Origin: JBNRMR01 sp050942895
GTDB taxonomy: Bacteria > Bacillota > Clostridia > Christensenellales > UBA1750
Reading direction: 5' to 3'
NCBI GenBank assembly: GCA_050942895.1
Contig: JBMNOE010000027.1
Coordinates: 1-31,411 of the forward strand
Length of the DNA: 31,411 nucleotides
Shown here: positions 8,418 through 16,529 of the stretch, in pieces
Numbering within the stretch: position 1 is the stretch's first letter
Layout of the letters: each line of letters starts with the position of its first letter
The notes under the pieces: generated by a model
Told to the model about the DNA's origin: nothing
Databases searched by the model: none
What the model saw: the letters and a program-made list of their open reading frames with translations, nothing else
Translations under genes and position numbers: made by a program

Positions 8418-9383
8418 ATGCTGGGTTCAAACATGCTGTCGTCTTCTGGAAAGAGCCGTAGGAATAATGACTACTGGCGCCGCCTCGGGCGGGATATCAT
8501 ACGTAACCGCTGGTTATATCTCTTGCTTCTGCCGGGGATAGCCTGGTTTTTGGTGTACCGCTATCTTCCCATGCTGGGGCTATACATCGCCTTTTCGGAT
8601 TTTAGCATCGTAAAGGGCATATGGGGCAGCGATTTTGTCGGCCTGCAATATTTCAAGTATATCTTTTTTGAACATAGGAACTTCTGGCAGCTCGTGAGAA
8701 ACACTCTGCTCATAAATGTCTACAAGCTCGCTTTCTATTTCCCCATACCCATACTTCTGGCGCTACTGCTGAATGAAATCGTTTTCCTTCGATATAAGCG
8801 AGTACTGCAAACAGTCATATATCTTCCCCATTTCGTTTCATGGGTGGTTTTCGGCAGCATAATAATCACCTTTTTAAACCCAAGTGAGGGCATCATCAAT
8901 CAGCTGATTCAGCTTTTTGGCGGCCAACCCGTATTTTTCATGAGCAATCCCAAATATTTCAGGAGTATCGTCGTCGCTTCCGACATCTGGAAAGAGGCCG
9001 GCTGGGGAACCATAATATATCTGGCGGCGATAACGGGCATCGACCCCACCCTTTACGAAGCCGCCCGAATAGACTCTGCCAATAAAGTGCAGATAATGCG
9101 CTACATCACCTTGCCCTCCATATCGGAGACGATAGTTATAATGCTGCTTTTGGATATCGGCCGCATAATGAACGTGGGCTTCGAGCAGATATTTGTGCTG
9201 GCAAATTCCACTGTCTACAGCACTGGCGATGTCATCAGCACTTATGTTTACCGAATCGGCATAGGCAATGGCCGCTTCAGCCTGACGACTGCCATCGGGC
9301 TTTTCCAGTCGGTCATCGGCTTGGTTTTGCTTCTTTCCTGTAACGCGCTAAGCCGCCGCTTCTTCGACAAAGGCCTTTGGTAA
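8418..9383 (+). CDS. Sugar ABC transporter permease (LplB type), importer 2
   Basis: Permease of the second carbohydrate importer, 321 aa. CAGGAG ends seven bases before the ATG at 8418, which decides the start over the open frame beginning at 8391. It has about six membrane segments, the LplB-like text NRWLYLLLLPGIAWFLVYRY followed by LPMLGLYIAF, and the EAA loop YEAARIDSANKVQIMRYITL. It is clearly homologous to the permease at 1497 but diverged along its whole length, so this is an old duplication rather than a recent repeat. The partner subunit begins 17 bp downstream. The ATPase must be supplied from elsewhere. Confidence 0.9.
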   Translation: MLGSNMLSSSGKSRRNNDYWRRLGRDIIRNRWLYLLLLPGIAWFLVYRYLPMLGLYIAFSDFSIVKGIWGSDFVGLQYFKYIFFEHRNFWQLVRNTLLINVYKLAFYFPIPILLALLLNEIVFLRYKRVLQTVIYLPHFVSWVVFGSIIITFLNPSEGIINQLIQLFGGQPVFFMSNPKYFRSIVVASDIWKEAGWGTIIYLAAITGIDPTLYEAARIDSANKVQIMRYITLPSISETIVIMLLLDIGRIMNVGFEQIFVLANSTVYSTGDVISTYVYRIGIGNGRFSLTTAIGLFQSVIGLVLLLSCNALSRRFFDKGLW

Positions 9384-9400
9384 AAGGAGGTTATGATTCC

Positions 9401-10309
9401 ATGTCACAGTCAACAAATCATCCCTCATCGGGAACCACCCGCGGCAGGCTTGAGGGGCGCTATGACGCCACCTCAATGATCAGTCTCTTCGTTATGACCC
9501 TCTTTGCGGTCTTGTGCCTGTTTCCCTTTTATTATATTATCGTCGTTTCAATAAGCGACCCCACCTATGTGCGGGAGGGAAGAATGATCCTTTTCCCAAA
9601 GGGTTTTTCATTGGAGGCCTACAGGACCACGTTTAGCCATGCGCGCTTTTATTCCTCATTCAGGGTTTCCATTACGCGAACTGTCATCGGCACCCTTCTC
9701 GGAGTTTCCTTCTCAAGCGCCATGGCTTATTCGGTCTCCCGAAAGCATCTGCGGGGCAGGGTCTTTTTCACACTGCTGCTGGTTTTCACCATGCTCTTTA
9801 ACGGCGGCATAATCCCCACTTATCTTGTGGTGCGCTACACCGGCCTTATAGACACCATCTGGGCGCTGATCATCCCCAACATGATAAACACATTTAATGT
9901 CATCGTGCTGATCAGCTTTTTCAGGAACGTGCCAGATGAGATTGAAGAATCAGCGAAGATTGACGGCGCCAATGATCTTATCATTTTTCTGCGGCTGATG
10001 ATCCCCGTGGCATTGCCCGCCATCGCCACCATCACTCTTTTCATCGCAGTCTACCACTGGAACGCGTTGATGGACGGCATACTCTACATCAACACACCTG
10101 CGAAAAAGCCCCTGCAGGTTTACCTAAACGATATCGTCATCGCCGGGCAAACGGACGATCTGTTTCAGGATGCCTCCGCCCGCTGGATGCCGACCCTTTC
10201 GCTTAAGACAGCCACCATCGTCGCTTCCACTCTCCCGATACTCATCGTATATCCCTTTTTACAGCGCTATTTTGTGAAGGGAATAATGATCGGCTCAGTC
10301 AAGGGCTAA
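9401..10309 (+). CDS. Sugar ABC transporter permease (YtcP/MalG type), importer 2
   Basis: Second permease of importer 2, 302 aa. AAAGGAGG at 9383-9390 is ten bases from the ATG at 9401; a TTG at 9377 in frame overlaps the preceding gene and is unlikely, and an ATG at 9393 is out of frame. Features are six membrane segments, the EAA loop IEESAKIDGANDLIIFLRLM, and the C-terminus FLQRYFVKGIMIGSVKG. It forms the pore with the upstream permease. The binding-protein gene follows after only 46 bp, much closer than the 207-bp gap in importer 1. Confidence 0.9.
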   Translation: MSQSTNHPSSGTTRGRLEGRYDATSMISLFVMTLFAVLCLFPFYYIIVVSISDPTYVREGRMILFPKGFSLEAYRTTFSHARFYSSFRVSITRTVIGTLLGVSFSSAMAYSVSRKHLRGRVFFTLLLVFTMLFNGGIIPTYLVVRYTGLIDTIWALIIPNMINTFNVIVLISFFRNVPDEIEESAKIDGANDLIIFLRLMIPVALPAIATITLFIAVYHWNALMDGILYINTPAKKPLQVYLNDIVIAGQTDDLFQDASARWMPTLSLKTATIVASTLPILIVYPFLQRYFVKGIMIGSVKG

Positions 10310-10355
10310 TGCTTTAACAATATAACAACTGTTATCAACCAAGGAGGTAAAAACA

Positions 10356-11930
10356 ATGAAGAGATTCCTAGGACTTTTTCTTGCAGCGCTGATGATAGCT
10401 TCGCTGGCAGCCTGCGCTCCGACCACGCCGGCCCCTGCGACCAGCGCCCCTTCCCAGACAGTCGCACCGGCCGCAACAGCCGCTCCCGCGCCTGCTGAAA
10501 CCCAGGCGCCCGCAGCCGAGGAACCCGTGAAGCTGACATTCCTTTGCCAGATAAACGTGGACACCGAGGGTTTTGACGTCAACGACAACCCCTACATCAA
10601 CTATCTGCGCGAAACTTTGAACGCTGATATTGAGATCATCAGCGAAAGTGCAAATTATGCAAACAAGGTAAACACGGTTATGGCCTCGGGCAGCTACCCC
10701 GACTATGTCCAGATGCCCAAATCCCTCTATTTCCGCTACGCTCAGGAAGGCGCTCTACTGAAGCTGGATGATCTTTTAAACGAAGCCGATTACCCCAACC
10801 TGATGTCCGACGTGGACGAGCAGTGGTGGAACTTCACCAGGGTTGACGGCGACATATACGCCATCCCATTCGTGCGCTATGACACCACCCCCTTCCTCTC
10901 CTATGCCCGCAAGGATTGGCTTGAGAACCTCGACATTGACTACACAAGCCTTAAGACTGTCGAAGATTATTACGAAATGCTCCACGCCTTCACTTATGGC
11001 GATCCCGACGGCAACGGAATCCAGGACACATATGGCCTGAGCAGCAACACCGGCGGCTCCGCCATGAACAGCGTCGCCGAGCGTTATATGGGCATGCTTT
11101 TCCTTGACGCCTTTGATGCCGCCCAGTTCCAGGTGAAGGATGGCCAGCTCATCCCCAATTACATCACCGATGGCTATAAGGATTATCTTAATTTCCTGGC
11201 AAGGCTCTACGCCGATGGCATAATCGTGCCGGACTACATCACAAAGACACAGAAGCAGACCGAAGAAGAGTTCATGAACGGCAAATTTGGCGTGCTGAAT
11301 CTGTTCTGGTCCCTTTCAAGCCTTGGAAGTATGCGTGAAAACCTGGTTCCCCTTGCGCCTCCTGAAAAGGTGAACGGCGGCGGCCAATCGAAGTTCGTAT
11401 ACGCCACACCCGTCAGACATTTCATCGGTATCACCACCGCATGCGAGCATCCCGAAAAGATATTGCAGATGTATGACTGGGCCCACACAGACGCAGGCTC
11501 CGAGTTCATCCATGCCGGTGTCGAGGATTGGGATTATGACCGCGTGAACGGGGAACTTGTTATCCGCGAGGACAGGGTCGGCATCAACTGGGCATGGCGC
11601 TTCATCACTTTGGGCCACCAGAAGAGCAATGTGGACGACCAGCTTCTGCCCATACTTACCCAGTCATGGGGCGAACTGGCCATGCAGCAGCTGAAGCTCT
11701 CCGAGGATTATGGCACCAACGATCCGATATACGTATCGGCGCCCGAGTTCAGCGAGCTTGCCGACTACGACTTTGACACCTATGTGGCCGAATACCGCGA
11801 CCAGGTGGTCATGGGCCAAAAAGATGTGGACTCGACCTGGGATGATTTTGTTGCCGGCTGGTATTCCTTCGGCGGAGATCACTGGGTGGAGCTTTACACC
11901 GAGTGGTACAACACTTCCTATAACAAGTAA
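10356..11930 (+). CDS. Extracellular sugar-binding lipoprotein, importer 2
   Basis: Solute-binding lipoprotein, 524 aa, the ligand-capturing subunit of importer 2. AAGGAGG is eight bases before the ATG. The signal peptide ends in the lipobox SLAAC (Cys20), and a Pro/Ala/Thr linker follows to about residue 50. The mature domain contains the EF-hand-like acidic stretch DPDGNGIQDTYGL (about 212-224), a calcium-binding loop common in this binding-protein family. It is the same family as the protein at 3565 but strongly diverged, which suggests that the two importers take different oligosaccharides. A GC-rich hairpin follows the stop codon. Confidence 0.9.
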   Translation: MKRFLGLFLAALMIASLAACAPTTPAPATSAPSQTVAPAATAAPAPAETQAPAAEEPVKLTFLCQINVDTEGFDVNDNPYINYLRETLNADIEIISESANYANKVNTVMASGSYPDYVQMPKSLYFRYAQEGALLKLDDLLNEADYPNLMSDVDEQWWNFTRVDGDIYAIPFVRYDTTPFLSYARKDWLENLDIDYTSLKTVEDYYEMLHAFTYGDPDGNGIQDTYGLSSNTGGSAMNSVAERYMGMLFLDAFDAAQFQVKDGQLIPNYITDGYKDYLNFLARLYADGIIVPDYITKTQKQTEEEFMNGKFGVLNLFWSLSSLGSMRENLVPLAPPEKVNGGGQSKFVYATPVRHFIGITTACEHPEKILQMYDWAHTDAGSEFIHAGVEDWDYDRVNGELVIREDRVGINWAWRFITLGHQKSNVDDQLLPILTQSWGELAMQQLKLSEDYGTNDPIYVSAPEFSELADYDFDTYVAEYRDQVVMGQKDVDSTWDDFVAGWYSFGGDHWVELYTEWYNTSYNK

Positions 11931-11962
11931 ACCCATTCTAAATTACCAAGATGCATAAACAC

Positions 11963-11995
11963 CCGGCGCCCTGAGCAAAGAGCTTTCGGCGCCGG
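11963..11995 (+). terminator. GC-rich hairpin, leaky terminator or attenuator
   Basis: CCGGCGCC (11963-11970) pairs perfectly with GGCGCCGG (11988-11995). The following AGTCTTTC is only weakly T-rich. It lies in the 105-bp gap between the importer-2 binding protein and the beta-propeller gene, with no clear promoter after it. I read it as a leaky terminator that lowers expression of the downstream gene. Confidence 0.5.
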
Positions 11996-12035
11996 AGTCT
12001 TTCAACTTAAATGCTGAGAACGAACGGAGGATATC

Positions 12036-14039
12036 ATGAGCAAAAACAACGTAACTCTATTTTCCAACGATTTTTCAGACTTCAAAATCGGTCCTTTTCC
12101 TTATGATCCGGAGCATTCAGCCACGGGCGAATATCACTTTTTCCCGAACAAGGGCTACTCCGGCCAGTGGTATGATCCCATCGTTGCGTCCAATTACAGG
12201 GGGCCTTCGTGGCTCATCACCGAGGATGAAGGCCAGAAGTTCATGGAGCAGATGAGAGTGAGCGAGCCAGGTGAGCACGCCACATGCCCAATGCTGGTAG
12301 CCGGCGAAAAGGACTGGGAGGATTACAGCGCAACCGTGCGCCTGAAGGCGCTTTACACCGACGAGCCGGCGGGGATGCTGTTCCGCTACCAGACCAGCCT
12401 TATGCACTACGCCTTCATGGTCTGCGGCGGCAAGGCACGCCTTGAAAAAGTTTTCAAGGATAGCCGCACTGTTTTGGCCGAGTCTGATTTTTCCTTTGAT
12501 TGCGACAGCTTCTATGATCTTTCAGTGAATTTGAAGGGCAGCAGCATAAGCTGCCTGATCGACGGCAAAGAGATAATAAGCATTGATGACGGCTCATTCG
12601 CATATGGCTGCATCGGCATTGCCGCATACATGCCCGCGCAGTTTGCTTTCGCAAACGCCGAAACCGACGATGAATCCTTCAAAAAACTCATTGAAAAACG
12701 GCTTTGGGATCAGGAGCGGCTGTCTAAGAAGCGACTCAAATATCCTCAGCCAAAACTCCATAAGATCATCGATCTTAAGGACTTCGGCTCCGGCAGACAG
12801 CTTCGCTTCGGCCATCTAACCGGTACAGAAGAAATGTTCTTCGTCATCGCCCAGCATCAGAAGCGGGTGTTCAAGGATCGCTATGCCCACATTAGCTGTC
12901 TGACCGCTGTCAGCCTTGAAACAGGCAAGGTGCTCTGGCAGATAGGCGAACCCAGCGCCGCCGGCAGCAGCGATTATCTCACCGCAGATCTGCCCTTCCA
13001 GGTATACGACATCAACGGCGACGGCGTGGACGAGGTTATCGTCGCCCGCAACTTCAAGCTGATGATATTGGACGGCCGAACAGGCGAAGCCATAAAGAGT
13101 ATTCATACCCCGTTCAACGATGACCCGGCAGAAGAGCTTTGCGGCATTGAGTTTAAAAAACATGCCTTCAACCGGCTAAATGTTGACGCCATCTGCATAT
13201 TGAACGTTTCAGGCAAAGAGCGCCCCAGCGATATTTTGATAAAGGACCGCTACAGCCGCCTTTGGGTTTATGACGATCAGCTGAACCTCAAGTGGAAGTT
13301 CACCGATTTCAACACCGGCCACTTCCCCTACGCCCATGATTATAACGGCGACGGCAAGGACGAGATCATGAGCTGCTATAACATGGTTTCAAGCGACGGC
13401 AAGCTGGTCTGGAAGCTGCCGATTCACACCGATCATGTGGACGAGATCATCTGCGGCAATATCGACCCGGACAGCGACGAGCTGATCACCTTTGTGGCCG
13501 GCTGGGAAGGTTTCATGATCGTCGACAAAAAAGGCAATATTTTGGTGCGGGATGTCAACGGCCACGGCCAGCGCATCAGCACCGGCAATTACTGCCCAGA
13601 TATCCCCGGAATGCAGATCTGCACCACCACCTATTGGGGCAATCAGGGCATCATCTACCTGTACGACTGCAAGGGAAACGAGCTTTGGCACATGGAGCCC
13701 TCCAGCAACGGCAACACTATCGCCCCTGTCAACTGGCTGGGCGACGGCACCGAGCTGATCCTTTTGAACGGCAACATCCGCTTTGGTGGAATGCTGGACG
13801 GCGACGGCGATGTGGTGGTCACATTCCCCGATGACGGCCATCCCGACCTTTGCGCCGAGGTCATCAACCTCACCGGCGACCCCCGGGATGAGATCGTCCT
13901 TTGGGATGAACATAAGCTGTATATCTACACCCAGAACCGCCCCAGCGCACCGGAGGGCAAGCAGTATGTGCCCGAAAAGTACCCCCACCGCAACTTTTCC
14001 AACTACCGCGGTGAATTCTCATATCCCAAGTGGAAGTAG
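12036..14039 (+). CDS. Cytoplasmic jelly-roll plus beta-propeller protein, rhamnogalacturonan lyase-like
   Basis: A 667-aa protein without signal peptide or membrane segment, so it should act in the cytoplasm. GGAGG lies five bases before the ATG. Residues about 1-210 look like a beta-sandwich of the concanavalin/laminin-G type (many alternating beta strands, e.g. DYSATVRLKALY and GMLFRYQ). Residues about 230-645 form repeated propeller blades carrying Ca-binding-like loops: DINGDGVDEVIV (about 323), DYNGDGKDEIMS (about 435), DPDSDELITF (about 476) and DPRDEIVLWD (about 612). Such DxNGDGxDE blades are typical of FG-GAP proteins and of family 11 polysaccharide lyases (YesW/YesX), whose genes also neighbour YesM/YesN-regulated importers. 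A lyase or glycan-binding role on the imported oligosaccharide is inferred. Catalytic residues could not be placed. Confidence 0.6.
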   Translation: MSKNNVTLFSNDFSDFKIGPFPYDPEHSATGEYHFFPNKGYSGQWYDPIVASNYRGPSWLITEDEGQKFMEQMRVSEPGEHATCPMLVAGEKDWEDYSATVRLKALYTDEPAGMLFRYQTSLMHYAFMVCGGKARLEKVFKDSRTVLAESDFSFDCDSFYDLSVNLKGSSISCLIDGKEIISIDDGSFAYGCIGIAAYMPAQFAFANAETDDESFKKLIEKRLWDQERLSKKRLKYPQPKLHKIIDLKDFGSGRQLRFGHLTGTEEMFFVIAQHQKRVFKDRYAHISCLTAVSLETGKVLWQIGEPSAAGSSDYLTADLPFQVYDINGDGVDEVIVARNFKLMILDGRTGEAIKSIHTPFNDDPAEELCGIEFKKHAFNRLNVDAICILNVSGKERPSDILIKDRYSRLWVYDDQLNLKWKFTDFNTGHFPYAHDYNGDGKDEIMSCYNMVSSDGKLVWKLPIHTDHVDEIICGNIDPDSDELITFVAGWEGFMIVDKKGNILVRDVNGHGQRISTGNYCPDIPGMQICTTTYWGNQGIIYLYDCKGNELWHMEPSSNGNTIAPVNWLGDGTELILLNGNIRFGGMLDGDGDVVVTFPDDGHPDLCAEVINLTGDPRDEIVLWDEHKLYIYTQNRPSAPEGKQYVPEKYPHRNFSNYRGEFSYPKWK

Positions 14040-14096
14040 CTTGGAACGTTCTTCGAATAGCAGCGATTTTTTCTTCAATCAAGATAGAGATAAATC

Positions 14097-14127
14097 AAAG
14101 GAAGCGGCCGTGATGGTCGCTTTCTTT
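14097..14127 (+). terminator. Intrinsic terminator after propeller gene
   Basis: AAAGGAAGCGGCC (14097-14109) pairs with GGTCGCTTTCTTT (14115-14127) around GTGAT, with two G-U pairs. The T-rich right arm completes a rho-independent terminator that closes the carbohydrate island. Confidence 0.7.
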
Positions 14128-14191
14128 GGCGTGTAAAGCCTTTTGCAATTCATCTCTTAGACAAAATATTCGCCGGGAAAAGAATACTTAT

Positions 14192-14913
14192 TCAATGAAG
14201 GCTTGCGAAAAAGTCAAAATGGGGAATCCTGTTTCTTGTGCTGGAGTATGTCGTGTCCATGGAGGGATAAACAGTTTCGGCCATATTGGCAAAATCATAT
14301 CCCCAATTATAGCCTGGGACTACATTAAATGCGGAACCACTCTTTTCGTGAGGCATCCCAATCATATCTACCGCCGCGCTTATATAAGAGACCGAAGCAG
14401 TAAAGCCTGTGCTTTTTAAAGCTCTAACGTCCATTCGGCAAGGCTGATAATAAATGCTCTGCTTATAGCATTTCATTGCACCGTATACCGTGACGCCATC
14501 CTGGCCAAAGTGTAATTACCTCCAATATAAACGCTTGTGCTTCTATAGGCTTCTTTTGATATGTCTTCGTCATAATACGAAAGAACCATAAGGTATTCCA
14601 GTTCGTTTAAGACAGCTAAATTTGCAATCGCGAGCACGGTTGATTTCTTAATCATGTCTGGATTGTTAGGATCAGCGAAATGTTCCACTCTAACCACTGC
14701 CGCATTATTCAGGTTTACGTCCAGAGAGTTCAAGTACGCCCGCTCTTCTTTAGGAGCATCCTTTGCCTTTCCGACGAACAAGCCGGGCTTTCTTCCGCGA
14801 GCGAAACGCCTCTTGTCATTTTGGAGGCAGGCGATGCGGATGCAATAATGGGAGCAAAGATCATGATTACAGTGACCGCTAACACCAATGTCTTTTTTGC
14901 ATGTGTCCTTCAC
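14192..14913 (-). pseudogene. Frameshifted secreted protein, family unknown
   Basis: This region holds pieces of one protein in different frames. A GTG at 14913 begins MKDTCKK and then leaves frame at a run of six A on the minus strand (14898-14893). Removing one A restores a textbook signal peptide reading TLVLAVTVIMIFAPIIASAS. The frame must change again before 14732 to give the well-formed segment AYLNSLDVNLNNAAVVRVEH to NELEYLMVLSYYDED. A third change near 14500-14515 joins STSVYIGGNY to QDGVTVYGAMKCYKQS, which continues to the stop at 14192. The short overlap of the two open frames (ATGA) is therefore accidental. The restored product would be a secreted protein of about 240 aa. I do not recognise its family. 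It lies 15 bp after the lipoprotein gene, so the two formed an operon. Confidence 0.7.
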
Positions 14914-14928
14914 GCTTATTTTGTTTGC

Positions 14929-15714
14929 CTATGGCTTTACACATTCAATGCCATCCACAATAATCTTCTCTATGGCGTCAACTTTCTCCGTGGTAAGATA
15001 GGAAGATTTAAAGTAATCCGCATAGCGCATCATAATAAACCAGGATTGGGGCGTTTCCATGCCGTTTGAAATGCTGTTGCACTCGGTTGTAAAAATACTG
15101 CCGTCGGCAAAATGCAATTCAACCGGATATGTTCGGTTTACTTCTTCAATCGGGAGCCGATCCGGCGGATTTTCGAGGTCACAGTAAAAGCCCAGCTTCG
15201 ATGCCGTCAGCTTGATCATAGTATATACTTTGTCTCCCTGTTCTTCCGGCGGAGGAACGATAAATTCGATCTTTTCCACTTTGGGCGTTAGCTCAAGCTC
15301 CTCTGCGGCCTTGATGGAGCCAATCCGCAGGTTGGTGAGCATCACGCTTTGGAAGGGCTTATTGGTAACAAAGGCGGTAAAGTAGAGGTCAACCATACTT
15401 TGCTCTGGATGCACAATTTGGGTGTTTCTCCCGAACTTTCTAAACGAGCGAAATGAGCGCTCATTTGACAGGATTTCGATGTCGCAACGCGCGCGCAGCC
15501 AGTCAAAATCAATGCGTGGGGTTTCTTCCTGTATTTGGAGTCGTAGTCGGATATGATAGCCGTCTGTCACAAGTTCTTCAATAATTATTTGGGTGCCTTC
15601 AGCATCATATATCAAATTGGTGTTAGGTTGACAGCTCATATTGGTCAGTATAATAAAAATAAACAATGAAGCAATAAGAAGATTCTTAAGCATAGGATTT
15701 TTTTCATTATTCAT
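14929..15714 (-). CDS. Lipoprotein of unknown function with disturbed start
   Basis: About 261 aa with an N-terminal hydrophobic stretch and a lipobox (LTNMSC), so a membrane-anchored outside protein. The rest is beta-rich, contains YDAEGTQIIIEELVTDGYHI and ends EKIIVDGIECVKP; I do not recognise a family, though DUF4179-like extracellular regions of anti-sigma factors look similar in style. The start is problematic: GGGAGG directly abuts the ATG at 15714, leaving no spacer. The next ATG (15707) has ideal seven-base spacing but is out of frame, and reads into the protein only if its A7 run had one more A. An ATG at 15693 is in frame but has no binding site. Either a homopolymer error or an early lesion is likely. 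Confidence 0.55.
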   Translation of the reverse strand: MNNEKNPMLKNLLIASLFIFIILTNMSCQPNTNLIYDAEGTQIIIEELVTDGYHIRLRLQIQEETPRIDFDWLRARCDIEILSNERSFRSFRKFGRNTQIVHPEQSMVDLYFTAFVTNKPFQSVMLTNLRIGSIKAAEELELTPKVEKIEFIVPPPEEQGDKVYTMIKLTASKLGFYCDLENPPDRLPIEEVNRTYPVELHFADGSIFTTECNSISNGMETPQSWFIMMRYADYFKSSYLTTEKVDAIEKIIVDGIECVKP

Positions 15715-15803
15715 CCTCCCACATAAAAGAGTTTGCTCCTTAAAAAATTTAATAACATTAAACAGATCGCGCGAATACGAGCAAGTACTAAGCAACTTTA
15801 TCT

Positions 15804-15834
15804 AAAAAGCCCCAGGAAATACCCAGGGCTTTTT
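15804..15834 (-). terminator. Terminator of peroxiredoxin gene
   Basis: AAAAAGCCC (15804-15812) and GGGCTTTTT (15826-15834) form a perfect 9-bp stem with T-runs on either strand. It lies 15 bp after the peroxiredoxin stop on the minus strand and may also insulate the lipoprotein promoter region. Confidence 0.7.
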
Positions 15835-15848
15835 ATCTCTATGCGCTT

Positions 15849-16313
15849 TTATGCACTTTCCTTCAGATATTCCAGTATCTCGGCGGCATTGGTGTCCGGC
15901 TTCACATTGGGCAATGCCCTTTCGATAACACCCGATTCATCTATTACATAGGTCGAGCGTTCGATTCCAAAGCTGGTCTTACCGTAAAGCGTCTTTTCCT
16001 TCCAGACATCGTAGGCCTTTATCGCCGCCATATCGGGATCAGAAAGGAGCACGAAGTTAAGGTTGTACTTCTCCGCGAACTTGCGGTGGGAATCCTCGCT
16101 GTCTTTGCTGATGCCGATAACGACCGCATTCAGGTTCTTGAACTCGTCATAAGCCCCTGCAAAAGCGCAGGCCTGCTTGGTGCAGCCGGGGGTGTCATCC
16201 TTCGGATAGAAATAGACTACCACCTTTTTACCAAGAAAATCGGAAAGGGAAACAGAGTTGCCGTCTTTATCGTTCAGCGTGAACTGAGGTGCTTTTGCGC
16301 CGGTGTTCAGCAT
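15849..16313 (-). CDS. bcp: Thioredoxin-dependent peroxiredoxin (Bcp/PrxQ type)
   Basis: Cytoplasmic thiol peroxidase, 154 aa, which reduces hydrogen peroxide and organic hydroperoxides with electrons from thioredoxin. The peroxidatic Cys44 sits in PKDDTPGCTKQAC with the resolving Cys49 five residues later, the hallmark of the Bcp/PrxQ class. The strand VVVYFYPKDD and the later IERSTYVIDESG are typical, and the length is normal. AAGGAGG is only one base from an ATG at 16319 but seven bases from the in-frame ATG at 16313, so I use 16313. It appears to be a single-gene transcript, since terminators lie on both sides. No PerR box was recognised upstream. Confidence 0.93.
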   Translation of the reverse strand: MLNTGAKAPQFTLNDKDGNSVSLSDFLGKKVVVYFYPKDDTPGCTKQACAFAGAYDEFKNLNAVVIGISKDSEDSHRKFAEKYNLNFVLLSDPDMAAIKAYDVWKEKTLYGKTSFGIERSTYVIDESGVIERALPNVKPDTNAAEILEYLKESA

Positions 16314-16485
16314 GTTCATTCCTCCTTTTTATTTACGCATGGCGTTTGCGCATGGCAGTATGCCTGGCATCCACGCGCATCATAGTTATACGAGACTAAT
16401 TCTCCATAAGCCCTGTGATCTCCTGCATGGCAGTCCTCATTTTTCAAAGGATTTAAAAGCTCACATAAATTTGCAGAGCTGATAT

Positions 16486-16515
16486 AAAAAAGACGACGGA
16501 AAGTCCGCCGCCTTT
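16486..16515 (-). terminator. Terminator of Gfo/Idh gene
   Basis: On the minus strand AAAGGCGGCGG (16515-16505) pairs with CCGTCGTCTTT (16499-16489) with two G-U pairs around ACTTT, followed by more T. It lies just after the oxidoreductase stop codon at 16530. Confidence 0.75.
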
Positions 16516-16529
16516 ATTTAAGAATCTAT

